The notes beneath the pieces were generated by a model. It did not search any database, was not told the origin of the DNA, and saw nothing but the letters and a program-made list of their open reading frames with translations. The position numbers were made by a program, and so were the translations under genes. A stretch of 64,000 nucleotides of DNA, from contig QMRC01000007.1 of NCBI GenBank assembly GCA_003649205.1, forward strand, positions 21,937-85,936, in the 5' to 3' direction. Within the stretch, counting starts at the first letter, position 1. Each line of letters begins with the position of its first letter. Of the stretch, positions 27,277-36,816 are shown one piece after another. This DNA is from Thermoprotei archaeon (GTDB lineage Archaea; Thermoproteota; Thermoprotei; Thermoproteales; B15-G16).

Positions 27277-29697
27277 TTGATCATTAGGTTAGAGGTAGAG
27301 AACTGGAGGTCCTACATAAGGGCCAGTGCTACGTTTACTGAAGGAATAACGTTTGTACATGGTGTTAATGGTGCTGGTAAGACATCTCTCCTAGAAGCTA
27401 TAGCATATGCTCTCTACGGTTCTAGGTGGTTAAGGTTAGCGAGGAGGGAAGGTGAGGAGAGGTTAAGTGATCTCCAGAGGAGGGGTTCCAGTATTACTAA
27501 GGTTAGGTTGTGGTTTAGAGCACCTAGTGGTGAGGTGTATGTTGTTCAGAGGTGTATCGTGGGTGGTAGATCTCAACGAGATAGTACGTACCTAATGGAT
27601 TCTAGAGGTAGGAGATTAGCTATTGGTGATGAGGAGGTTACTGAAGCTATTGAGAGGATAACTGGTATATCCTGTAGGGCGTTTAGGGAACTCCTCTACG
27701 TTAGGCAGGGTGAGCTGAAGGATATTCTAAAGGAGAGACGGAGAGAGAAGCTGGATGAGCTACTTAGGATCAAGGATCTGGAGAAGGCTAAGGACTCTAT
27801 GAGGGATGTTATCTCGAAGCTAGATACAGCACTTAGGTTAACGATCCAGGAACTAAGTCAGGTAGAGCACCTCATTCGTGAGTACGAGAATAGGGTTCTA
27901 GATATCTCTAAGAAGATGGATGGGTTAGTTAAGTTGATTGAGGAGTATAGGACTAGAGTTAGTTCCATTGAGAGTAGACTTGAGGAGATGAAGAAACGTG
28001 AGGAGGAGTTGAGGAGTTATCGTGAGAGGATTCAGAATCTAAGACTCGAGGTAGCTAACTTAAGGACTGTTAGGGAGAGGTACATTTCTGAGATAAGGGT
28101 TCTAGAGGGTGAGCTTCAACGGGTTAAGGAGTTAAGGGATGAAGTTGAGAGGTTAGCTCGAGAATTGCAGAGAGCATCTGAACTTGAGCAGAGATTACGT
28201 AGCTTGAGAGAACAGGAGAAGCAATTGCTCAATCTCCTCGGTGAGTACACGTACCTACTCAACCAAGTTAAGGAGTATGAAAAGCTGCTTAGTGAGGTCA
28301 ATAGGCTTAGAGATGAGTATGAGAAGTGCAGTCAGGAGCTTAGATTGCTAGAGAGTGAGAGGAGTAAGCTACTTCAACAACTCTCATTAATTAGGAAGTT
28401 TGAGGAGGAGTATAGTGAACTACTTAAGCGTAGAGCTCAGCTAGAGCAGGAACTGAGTATTCTACGTAATTTTGTAGATAATTTGGAGGGATCTAGGGTA
28501 GCTACGTGCCCTCTCTGTGAAAGAGAGATTAGTAGTGAGTACAGGGAATTGATTCTAAAGAGAAAGAGGAAGAGAATTGAGGAGTTGAAGAATACTCTAA
28601 CTGACTTATCTAAGCGTATTCAGGAGATTGAGCAGTCACTTAAGCAACGAGATGAGCTTCTCTCTAGACTACTGAATGTCGAGCAGTGTATAGCTAGTGC
28701 TCGATCTAGGTTGCAGGAACTGGAGAGTAAGCTACGTGAGCTAAGTGATCTACAGAAGCAGGTACAGAGTATGTATGAGAAGATTAAGACTCTTGAGGGT
28801 AAGTTAAGTGAGTTAGAGAGAATTCGAGATGACATAACTCAGCTAGAGCGTGAAGCTGGTAGAGTACAGGAACTGAGAGAGAGATTGAGTTCTTTAATGC
28901 AGGAGCTATCTAGGGAGCGTGTACTCGAGCAGAAAATAGCGGAGCTAAGGGAGAGGGTAAGTGAGGTTACGGAACTAATTGAGTGTAAAGAACGTGAGGT
29001 TAAGTCTCTACTCACTAAATTCAATGAGGAGGAGTACACTAACTTACAGAGTAGTATTCAGCATCTTGAGGAGGAGCTTGTGAGGTCTAAATCAGAGCTA
29101 AGTAGGCTAGAGGGTGAACTAAAGTCCTACCATGAACAACTATCCGAAGCCAAGAGGAAGTTAAGTGAACTCGAGAAGAGACGAGAAGAGTTAATCAGGA
29201 AGAGGCAGAACCTCGAGCGGGTACTCGCAGTAGCCTCTCTGATAAGGAGGTCGTACGACGAGATCAAGCCAATGCTTAGGTCATTGGTCATCGAAGCAAT
29301 AAACATGGAAGCAGAGAACCTGTTCAATCAACTTAAACACAAGAAAAACTATGAGAGTATCGAGATATCACCTGATTACGAGGTGTATATACGTGATAGA
29401 TCAGGTGCTAAGTACCTTATCGACTACTGTTCTGAAGGTGAGAAGACACTCATAGCACTGGTCCTCAGATATGCACTAGCAAAGGTACTCATAGGTGAAA
29501 CACCCATATTAATTCTTGACGAACCAACAGAACACCTAGATAGAGAGCATAGAGCAAGACTCATCAGGTGGTTAAGCACCTGTGAGTGGGCTAGACAACT
29601 AATAGTGACATCTCACATAGATGAGTTCAGTCAAGTAGCAAACAACGTAGTGGAGGTAAGAGTAAGAGAAGACGGCGTATCAGAGGTAATTCAGTGA
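27277..29697 (+). CDS. rad50: Rad50 ATPase
   Basis: VHGVNGAGKTSLLEAIAYALYG, long coiled coil, zinc hook CPLCE, YCSEGEKTLIALVLRYALAKV, ILILDEPTEHLD. Confidence 0.95.
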   Translation: MIIRLEVENWRSYIRASATFTEGITFVHGVNGAGKTSLLEAIAYALYGSRWLRLARREGEERLSDLQRRGSSITKVRLWFRAPSGEVYVVQRCIVGGRSQRDSTYLMDSRGRRLAIGDEEVTEAIERITGISCRAFRELLYVRQGELKDILKERRREKLDELLRIKDLEKAKDSMRDVISKLDTALRLTIQELSQVEHLIREYENRVLDISKKMDGLVKLIEEYRTRVSSIESRLEEMKKREEELRSYRERIQNLRLEVANLRTVRERYISEIRVLEGELQRVKELRDEVERLARELQRASELEQRLRSLREQEKQLLNLLGEYTYLLNQVKEYEKLLSEVNRLRDEYEKCSQELRLLESERSKLLQQLSLIRKFEEEYSELLKRRAQLEQELSILRNFVDNLEGSRVATCPLCEREISSEYRELILKRKRKRIEELKNTLTDLSKRIQEIEQSLKQRDELLSRLLNVEQCIASARSRLQELESKLRELSDLQKQVQSMYEKIKTLEGKLSELERIRDDITQLEREAGRVQELRERLSSLMQELSRERVLEQKIAELRERVSEVTELIECKEREVKSLLTKFNEEEYTNLQSSIQHLEEELVRSKSELSRLEGELKSYHEQLSEAKRKLSELEKRREELIRKRQNLERVLAVASLIRRSYDEIKPMLRSLVIEAINMEAENLFNQLKHKKNYESIEISPDYEVYIRDRSGAKYLIDYCSEGEKTLIALVLRYALAKVLIGETPILILDEPTEHLDREHRARLIRWLSTCEWARQLIVTSHIDEFSQVANNVVEVRVREDGVSEVIQ

Positions 29698-29799
29698 TAC
29701 GTGCAATAACAATACAATAAAGTGCAATTCTGCACATTGAAAGAGCAACAACTCAACAGGTTAAGTACCTCTACTCCAACTCCTTCTCCGGGAACACTC

Positions 29800-30519
29800 A
29801 TGGGTAAGGTAGTGGTTATTAAGGAGAAGAGCGAGAGCATACCATCGATATTCTTGAAGTCAGTAGTGGGTGTAGTCTGCTTCGTACTATTACTCACGAT
29901 ATCACCAGTGCTAGCAATGCTATCTCTCGGCTCAGCCGCTACCTTCATAGCTTTGAAAAAGATAGTAGGTAGAAAGAGGAAAAGAGAAGATACAGTACCT
30001 GAAGACGAAGATACAGAAGCGCTGAAACTCAACACAAAGAGGAGTAGGGCATTTCACTCAGTAATCAGGCTGAAGCCAGTGAACTTAAGTAAGCTACATA
30101 GACTAGACATGAAGGTGACACTCCTCGTACTTGATCCCAAAGCAAACTACATACTGGTACCTAGAGGACTAGAGTTAACCTGTATAGCACTCATGAAAGT
30201 ACAGACACAGCAACCGCTTGACAGGGATACTATAGCGAAGATCTGCCTCAGTACAGATTGTGAAGTCGAGCCCTCCGAAGTAGTAACACTAGATCACGTA
30301 GGTAATAGCAAGATACCGCTCACACACTACGTACTGGTAGTTAGGTCTAGGAAGGTAACACCAGTAGTGACATCAAACACCGTAGCTGAGTTAATTAGCA
30401 GAGTTAGTCTCGCAATCTCAACACTAACCTCAACAATCATGAGTAGAGACCCCCAAGCAGTGATCGAAGTTCTACCAGCTAGTAGAGTTATTGAGGAACA
30501 GCTACTGATGAGGTGGTGA
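29800..30519 (+). CDS. Uncharacterised membrane-anchored protein in the nurA-herA-mre11-rad50 operon; start placed at MGKVVVIKE
   Basis: TM segment IFLKSVVGVVCFVLLLTISPVLAMLSLGSAATFIAL, basic loop KKIVGRKRKRE, soluble C-terminal domain. Confidence 0.75.
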   Translation: MGKVVVIKEKSESIPSIFLKSVVGVVCFVLLLTISPVLAMLSLGSAATFIALKKIVGRKRKREDTVPEDEDTEALKLNTKRSRAFHSVIRLKPVNLSKLHRLDMKVTLLVLDPKANYILVPRGLELTCIALMKVQTQQPLDRDTIAKICLSTDCEVEPSEVVTLDHVGNSKIPLTHYVLVVRSRKVTPVVTSNTVAELISRVSLAISTLTSTIMSRDPQAVIEVLPASRVIEEQLLMRW

Positions 30520-30520
30520 C

Positions 30521-31849
30521 ATGAGGATCACCATAGGTTACGAAATTCAGGGTAACGTAGCAGTACGTGAAGCAATGCTAGATCTTAGAGGTGGAGACGT
30601 AATCGGTATCTTCGGTAAGTGTGGTAGTACTACAGTCAAGCAGTTAATCACATCACTTAGTGATCTGTCAGAGGAAATAACCTCCACAGTGATTCTAGAT
30701 AGTGAAGGTACTCTCCGAAACCTCAAAGCACTAAACGAGTACAGGTACACAGTTCTTGGATGGAATGCATCACTACCTCTAATAGAAGTAATTCCCCCAG
30801 GAAAAGACCTCTCATCTAGACTCCTCATGGTAACTGACATCATTGCAGCAGCACTGAATCTCAGCGATATCGAGGCACACATACTTCACAACGCACTCAT
30901 GAAGTACCTAACAAGCAGTAGTCACGAGCTAGATAACCTAATGAAAGCTCTCTCGGAAGAGTACATGAAGTTAAGTCCTGTAGAGAGAACGAGAGCATAC
31001 AACATACTCTCACTAATGAGGGACCTAAAGTACGGTAGACTAGGAGCTACTTTCTCTGAACTACACCACACAGTAAATTTAGAAGAGAGTATGCTCTACG
31101 TAGATACAGCACTAATACCTCCAAGCTACAGACCTCTCATACTATCACTCCTGATGTACTACCTGTATAGTAGAGGTGCTAGGGGTAAGATCATAGTGAT
31201 ACTGAACTTCGGCACTTACCTAAGTGATGTATCGATGAGATCAAAGAGCTTCAGTACCCTACTCACTACGTTACTGATAAACAACGTGACGGTAATACAT
31301 TCAAACTCAATACTAGAGCTCCCTACGTACTTAAGAGAATACATCACATACATAATCCAGCACAGGGTAAACACAAGTACTGAAGCAAGAGCTCTAGCAG
31401 ATTTCTACAAGCTACCTGAAGAAACATTAACGAAGTTGAGAGATCACGAAGCATACCTAGTCGGTAGAGGTCTATGCCTCAAGATTGCGCTATGGCATGA
31501 CATAGTTGAGGAGTTACCTACCTCTAGGTTACCCAGAGAATTACTTACACCCCGTGAACCAGCAGCCCAACCACTGATAAGGGAGGTATTCGGTGATAGA
31601 GCAGAGCTAGTGTACGAGGTACTGAACTACCTAAGGAGAGGTGCAGTTACTAGAGATGAGCTACTCTCCTTCCTAACTGAAGGTATGGGTCTCGATACCA
31701 CATCAGCGGCCAAGCTAATCAATGAGCTATGTGTTCACGGTCTTGTAGAGGACTTCATTGCGAGAGATGGTAGGTACTGGATTAGGCTCTCCATTAGGGG
31801 TCTTGTCTCTGTTGATGAGTATGAGGAGTGGAGAGCAAGAGAGACGTAG
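30521..31849 (+). CDS. Uncharacterised 442 aa protein, possible HerA/VirB4-like ATPase fold lacking a canonical Walker A, with C-terminal winged-helix-like region
   Basis: GGDVIGIFGKCGSTTVKQLITSL in P-loop position; YEVLNYLRRGAVTRDELLSFLTEGMGLDTTSAAKLINELCVHGLVEDFIARDGRYWIRLS. Confidence 0.72.
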   Translation: MRITIGYEIQGNVAVREAMLDLRGGDVIGIFGKCGSTTVKQLITSLSDLSEEITSTVILDSEGTLRNLKALNEYRYTVLGWNASLPLIEVIPPGKDLSSRLLMVTDIIAAALNLSDIEAHILHNALMKYLTSSSHELDNLMKALSEEYMKLSPVERTRAYNILSLMRDLKYGRLGATFSELHHTVNLEESMLYVDTALIPPSYRPLILSLLMYYLYSRGARGKIIVILNFGTYLSDVSMRSKSFSTLLTTLLINNVTVIHSNSILELPTYLREYITYIIQHRVNTSTEARALADFYKLPEETLTKLRDHEAYLVGRGLCLKIALWHDIVEELPTSRLPRELLTPREPAAQPLIREVFGDRAELVYEVLNYLRRGAVTRDELLSFLTEGMGLDTTSAAKLINELCVHGLVEDFIARDGRYWIRLSIRGLVSVDEYEEWRARET

Positions 31850-31863
31850 TGGAGGTGATTTTG

Positions 31864-32283
31864 ATGAATATTAGATGGGACTCTAGTGGACTAGGATTTA
31901 CATGGACTATAGGTATTGTAGGTACAGGTATCCTACGTGGTAGGGTAAGGAGGGTCAGTACTAGGAATGGCGTACGAATAGTGCGGTCAGTGTACCTTGT
32001 ACCAAAGAGGTCGTTAAGAGATGATGCTGGTGAGGAATTACTTACAGAGTGGTATGAACCGCAGGAATTCAGTAAGCTAGTCGACGCAGAACTCAAGTTG
32101 CTCTCCATAGTGCTTGAAGAAAGAAGTAGATCAGGCGACCCTGTTCAGGAGATTAAGCTCGCACTTGCTGACTTGGAGAAGCTCCTCAATCAAGTTGCCC
32201 TCCTTAAAGCTAGATTGGAGAAGTTATTGGAGGTGGTGAGTTATGGGAGGAAGGAGGAGAACTCAAACCACAACTCAAACTAG
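31864..32283 (+). CDS. Small uncharacterised protein with C-terminal coiled coil; start placed at MNIRWDSSG
   Basis: Overlaps the radA start; C-terminal EIKLALADLEKLLNQVALLKARLEKLLEVV. Confidence 0.65.
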   Translation: MNIRWDSSGLGFTWTIGIVGTGILRGRVRRVSTRNGVRIVRSVYLVPKRSLRDDAGEELLTEWYEPQEFSKLVDAELKLLSIVLEERSRSGDPVQEIKLALADLEKLLNQVALLKARLEKLLEVVSYGRKEENSNHNSN

Positions 32284-33286
32284 CTCACAGGTTCAGCAGG
32301 TAAGTGAACAGAGATCTGGAGTACAGGAGCTTAAGGTAGTCAGGATACCAATCGAGGAGTTACCTAACACGACGAGAGCTACCATAGAGAAGTTGAAGAG
32401 TGCAGGTATCTACAGCGTTCAGCATCTCTCAATGTTTACGGTAGATGAGCTAGTTATGTACGATGTGACGCCGGAGACAGCAGCTAGGTTACTGAGAAAA
32501 GCAAGAGCACTACTCAAGAGTGAACCACGAGTATTCTCACTCAAGGAGTTCTCAAACTACAAGAGTTCACTACCTAGAGTGAGGATTCACGTAAATGCTA
32601 TAGACAACATGTTGGGAGGAGGTCTAGAACCTAGAGCTATCTACGAATTTGCTGGTGAATTCGGTGCTGGCAAGACACAGCTTTGTCATCAACTAGCTGT
32701 CACAGTTCAACTAAGCTACGATAGAGGTGGCGTAGCAGGAGCGGCGCTGTACATAGATACTGAAGGTACCTTTACACCCTCTAGAATAAAGTCAATAGCA
32801 GAGAGATTTGGGCTAGATCTCGACTACGTATTCTCAAACATCTACGTAACACAACCGAAGACTGTTGACGATTTACTTGAGTGTATTAGGACAGATGTCG
32901 TTAGGTACGTAGAGGACCACAACGTCAAGCTAATAATAGTTGACTCATTAATAGGTCTCTTCAGAGCTGAGTACCCTGGAAGGGAGAATCTAGCTCTAAG
33001 ACAGCAGAGACTGAACTACGCTCTAGACTGGCTCTCGAGAGTAGCCAAGACCTACAACATCTTCGTAGTGATCACGAATCAGGTAATGGATGTACCAATG
33101 GGATTTGGTTCACAGAAACCAGCTGGTGGAAACATCATGGCACATGGTGCAACACATAGATTCCTACTATACAAAGTCGGTAGGGAATCAGGTCTAAGAG
33201 CAATGGAAGTGCTTGACTCACCAGCACTACCTGAGGGACTTACTGTCAAGTTCAGAATAACTGAAAGAGGGTTAGAGGATGTCTAG
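32243..33286 (+). CDS. radA: RadA/Rad51 recombinase family
   Basis: N-terminal HhH-like domain (TIEKLKSAGIYSVQHLSMFTVDEL), GEFGAGKTQLCHQLAVTVQL, ALYIDTEGTFTPSRI, LIIVDSLIGLFRAEYPGRENLALRQQRLNYAL, ITNQVMDVP...AGGNIMAHGATHRF. Confidence 0.92.
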   Translation: MGGRRRTQTTTQTSSQVQQVSEQRSGVQELKVVRIPIEELPNTTRATIEKLKSAGIYSVQHLSMFTVDELVMYDVTPETAARLLRKARALLKSEPRVFSLKEFSNYKSSLPRVRIHVNAIDNMLGGGLEPRAIYEFAGEFGAGKTQLCHQLAVTVQLSYDRGGVAGAALYIDTEGTFTPSRIKSIAERFGLDLDYVFSNIYVTQPKTVDDLLECIRTDVVRYVEDHNVKLIIVDSLIGLFRAEYPGRENLALRQQRLNYALDWLSRVAKTYNIFVVITNQVMDVPMGFGSQKPAGGNIMAHGATHRFLLYKVGRESGLRAMEVLDSPALPEGLTVKFRITERGLEDV

Positions 33287-33620
33287 AGTAGACATACCAC
33301 CAAAGATACTGCAGAAGTTCAGAGAGATGTTTCCGAATAAGAGTACATCGTGGATAAGGAGGTGCATAGCGAGATTACCAGATGTCGTTGAGGGTAAGGT
33401 AAGAGGTGTCTGGTTTGTTCGTGGTAATGCTAAGCTTGGTGATGCGTATTCACAGTACATAGTGAAGTACATTGCTGGTAAGTACATGTGTAGCTGTATG
33501 GAGAGAGAAAGACCGTACCACAGTAGGAGAAGAAAGGAGCTGTGCACACATGTTGGTGCGGTAATCCTGTATAGGTTACTGAAGGGTGAGACTATATGCG
33601 AGACAGAGGTCTCATCCTGA
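33279..33620 (+). CDS. SWIM zinc-finger domain protein
   Basis: CSC-x(n)-CTH (CSCMERERPYHSRRRKELCTH) matches CxCx(n)CxH. Confidence 0.85.
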   Translation: MSRVDIPPKILQKFREMFPNKSTSWIRRCIARLPDVVEGKVRGVWFVRGNAKLGDAYSQYIVKYIAGKYMCSCMERERPYHSRRRKELCTHVGAVILYRLLKGETICETEVSS

Positions 33621-34087
33621 TCTACGGTAATCCAAAGAGGATACTGAAGAAGCTAGTAACAGCACTACAGAGAGAATCTGCACTACTGTTAACCGATAGC
33701 GAGAACTATGCAGCAGTACCATATGAGGAAAGCGATCTCAAGATAGCTATTGTCGATGTATTAGAGCATGTACCTGAGGTACTGAGTAAGGAAGCTAGAA
33801 AGGTAAACGTAGTGTGCACACCATCAATACTCAGCAAGGTTGTTAGAGAGTTCTACAGCTACGTAAGGAGTTCACCTAGTGGAAGTTACCTAGGAATATA
33901 CTACGTCAAGCTACTTAGAGAGGTTCTCGAAAGAATTCGAGCAATAACGTACTCGAGAAGGTTACTCACAATTGTCGTAGCACCTTCACGAATAAATCCA
34001 GTAACAGGTCAGGAGTACCCTGTACTACATTGGTTAGTTCAGAGGTACTTCGATGAGGTACTTCATGAACAACACGTGATGGTGTGA
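33596..34087 (+). CDS. Uncharacterised protein, possible degenerate RecA-fold (RadA paralogue-like)
   Basis: 163 aa; LILIYGNPKRILKKLVTAL at a P-loop-like position; IAIVDVLEHVPEV; RRLLTIVVAPSRINPVTGQEYPVLHWL reminiscent of the RadA L2-side strand; overlaps the SWIM gene. Confidence 0.6.
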   Translation: MRDRGLILIYGNPKRILKKLVTALQRESALLLTDSENYAAVPYEESDLKIAIVDVLEHVPEVLSKEARKVNVVCTPSILSKVVREFYSYVRSSPSGSYLGIYYVKLLREVLERIRAITYSRRLLTIVVAPSRINPVTGQEYPVLHWLVQRYFDEVLHEQHVMV

Positions 34088-34088
34088 G

Positions 34089-34586
34089 GTGATTGATCTG
34101 TCTAAGGCGGGGAAGAACAACACAGTCGACATATACATATGTCCAATATGTGGTAAGACTTTCAGCAAGGAAAGCAGTTTAGCGCATCACATAACTAGAG
34201 CACATGGAACATACAAGCTAATTGTTGATGCAGGTAAATTCATCACTAGATTAGAGAAGGTTGAGAGAACACTCGCTAGAGTAGAGAGAGCAGTATCTCA
34301 ACTACTTGAGCAAATTAAAACCCTAAATGGTAAGCTTGAGGAAGTCTCAACATCGATATCCGAGCTACAGAAGCAATTACAGGAGGTACCTCAGATAACG
34401 GTCATGGCTCCTAAAGTAACACTTGTAACTCAAGAAGCTAAGGCACTGAAGACCGAATTAGCTACATCAATCAAGAGACTTGACCTACATAGCGCAGACA
34501 CCATAGAGATACCAGACTACATCCTGGACAATCCATGGTTAAAAGTTCTCCAGCAAAAACCAAGAGAAGGCAACTTAAATTCCTAA
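34089..34586 (+). CDS. C2H2 zinc-finger coiled-coil protein (GTG start)
   Basis: YICPICGKTFSKESSLAHHITRAHG followed by a heptad-rich segment. Confidence 0.8.
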   Translation: MIDLSKAGKNNTVDIYICPICGKTFSKESSLAHHITRAHGTYKLIVDAGKFITRLEKVERTLARVERAVSQLLEQIKTLNGKLEEVSTSISELQKQLQEVPQITVMAPKVTLVTQEAKALKTELATSIKRLDLHSADTIEIPDYILDNPWLKVLQQKPREGNLNS

Positions 34587-34604
34587 ATTTTGAACAATAT
34601 CTCT

Positions 34605-36779
34605 TTACGAGTATAGAAACGTAAGTGATGCCAGCACTAGATATACGAGCTGTGAAGCTACTAGTCCAATACCAATCATGTAAAGGATCACTGACAATGT
34701 CAACCTTACACTACGTGACTCCTGATATATCACAGCTATTGTTGGTAGACAAGGTACGTAAAGCGTGAAGAAAACCAGAAACGCCATCAAGCTAGGTAGA
34801 GTGAAGCCAAGTGCTCTCAATGCTTCATCAATACTCACTCCACCATATAGTAATGACGTAGCCTCCAAGAAGGCCTCCTTCGCTATAAATCCATGAAGTA
34901 GTGCAAAACCTACCTTCCACGCTTTTTCAGCGTCAAGACCATACAGCACAGAAATTACTGGAGCTAGTAGCTTCCCAAGTAATGCACCATAGGTCTTCTC
35001 AATACCTACACCATACCCCTCTGGACCATAGCTCAGCAACATCCACGTGACGATACTCAAGCCAACTATTATGATACCTGCCTTCCTTAGGAAGTGCTTA
35101 CTGTAATCCCAAGTCAACCACCACAGTACCTTACCTGAAGGTCTGTGAATTGGAGGTAGCTCAATAACCAGTTCCGGTGGCTCCTTCCTACGGTACACGA
35201 CTCTCCTAGTGAGAATTGATGTGAGGAGTGCTACAAGGAAGGATATGGCGTAGAGCGATAGAAGTGCAAGTGCTTGCCCTAGTGGGTTCTTAATGTATGT
35301 AGTGACAAATGCTAAGATAACAACTAACCTTGCTTGACAAGGAATGAATGGTACAGAAACTATCAATTGCCTCCTCTCCTCTTCCTCAAGTGCTGTCCTA
35401 GATGCCAGTACAGCAGGTAGGTTACATCCGAGACCTATCATGAATGGGTAAATAGCTCTACCACTTAACCCAAATCTACTGAAGAAGTTGTGGAATGAGA
35501 TAGCGAAGCGTGGTGCTAATCCACTATCCTCTAGCGTAGCTATGAGTAGAGAGATCAACATTATCAGTGGCAGGAATGAGAGAATAGCACCAACACCTGG
35601 AATAACACCATCAACTATTAACGACGTCACTTGTGGTCCAAGACACGTCTTGAGAAGTGGTTCAAGAAGTGTACTTAGGTACGTAAATCCTAGACCAAGC
35701 AATCCCGATATGCTGTACTCCTCAATTAACTCAGCTAATTCACTAAACCCTAAGTAGCTAAGAAGTACATTGAATGGAAATCCCGTATTCACAGCAAATA
35801 TCAGAGAGAACAGTATGAGAAGGGATATGAAACTGACTACAGGACCCATCAGTGGGTGCTGAATTAACCTATCGAGAAGCGCAGTAGCTAACTCAGTTAG
35901 GCTAAGTTCCTCGTACCTACGTGCTTTCTTCTCAACACGAACAACGACATCGCCTAGGAGAGAGTCTATGAACTTGAATCTCTGAGCTACAAATAACTCC
36001 ATTAACTCTCTACCATAGGTTCTAGCTAATGACTCGCGAATCCTCCTAACTCCATGAACTACCTCATCTTCACCAAGTAACTCAAGCTCCTTCTCCAGCT
36101 CTGGATCACCTTCGAGAAGTCTAATAGCCAACCACCTAAGAGGGTACTTCCTGGAGAGAGCTGACTTAGACAGTACCCTCTCCACATCGGATATAGTAGA
36201 CTCAAGAAAAGACCCATAGTTAACCCTAATAGGCTCTCTCCTACACCTCCTACCCTCGGCAACATCAATTATCGCATCGAGTAATTCTCTCAAGCCATAT
36301 CCCTTAATAGCGGATACAGGAACTACAGGAACAGAGAGCTTACTTTCAAGTCTATCTACGTGGATGTGAATGCCTAAACTATGTGTGAGGTCTGATTTCG
36401 TCAACGCAATGACGACTTTAGGCGTTAACTCAAGTACCTGAATAGCTAGGTACATTGTCCTCTCTACAGCTGTTGAATCAACGAGCACCAAAACGAGATC
36501 AGGTTTCTCCTCCACGATGTACTTCCTAGCAATAACCTCTTCAGTGGTGGAAGCTGATAAACCGTAGATACCGGGTAGATCAACAAATCGAATAATCTTG
36601 CCCTTATATTCACGAACTCCCTCCTTTCTCTCAACGGTTGTTCCAGGCCAATTAGCTACATGAGATATCTCACCAGTGAGTACGTTAAATAGCGTTGACT
36701 TACCAACATTTGGCTGCCCAATAACGCCAACAACTATCTCACGTTCTCTTCCACTGTTCTTACCCGTGGTAACCACCAT
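34605..36779 (-). CDS. feoB: Ferrous iron transport protein B; start placed at MVVTTGKN
   Basis: GVIGQPNVGKSTLFNVLTG, WPGTTVERKEG, VDLPGIYGLSA, multiple TMs incl. PFMIGLGCNLPAVLASR. Confidence 0.95.
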   Translation of the reverse strand: MVVTTGKNSGREREIVVGVIGQPNVGKSTLFNVLTGEISHVANWPGTTVERKEGVREYKGKIIRFVDLPGIYGLSASTTEEVIARKYIVEEKPDLVLVLVDSTAVERTMYLAIQVLELTPKVVIALTKSDLTHSLGIHIHVDRLESKLSVPVVPVSAIKGYGLRELLDAIIDVAEGRRCRREPIRVNYGSFLESTISDVERVLSKSALSRKYPLRWLAIRLLEGDPELEKELELLGEDEVVHGVRRIRESLARTYGRELMELFVAQRFKFIDSLLGDVVVRVEKKARRYEELSLTELATALLDRLIQHPLMGPVVSFISLLILFSLIFAVNTGFPFNVLLSYLGFSELAELIEEYSISGLLGLGFTYLSTLLEPLLKTCLGPQVTSLIVDGVIPGVGAILSFLPLIMLISLLIATLEDSGLAPRFAISFHNFFSRFGLSGRAIYPFMIGLGCNLPAVLASRTALEEEERRQLIVSVPFIPCQARLVVILAFVTTYIKNPLGQALALLSLYAISFLVALLTSILTRRVVYRRKEPPELVIELPPIHRPSGKVLWWLTWDYSKHFLRKAGIIIVGLSIVTWMLLSYGPEGYGVGIEKTYGALLGKLLAPVISVLYGLDAEKAWKVGFALLHGFIAKEAFLEATSLLYGGVSIDEALRALGFTLPSLMAFLVFFTLYVPCLPTIAVIYQESRSVRLTLSVILYMIGIGLVASQLVYLVLASLTFLYS

Positions 36780-36816
36780 GAGTTTGACATATACAACATT
36801 TAATAAACATTTCCAC

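Noticed and set aside
28116-29327. Minus-strand Ser/Leu-rich ORFs inside rad50
   Set aside because: Antisense of the coiled-coil coding sequence (Glu/Lys/Leu codons), not real genes
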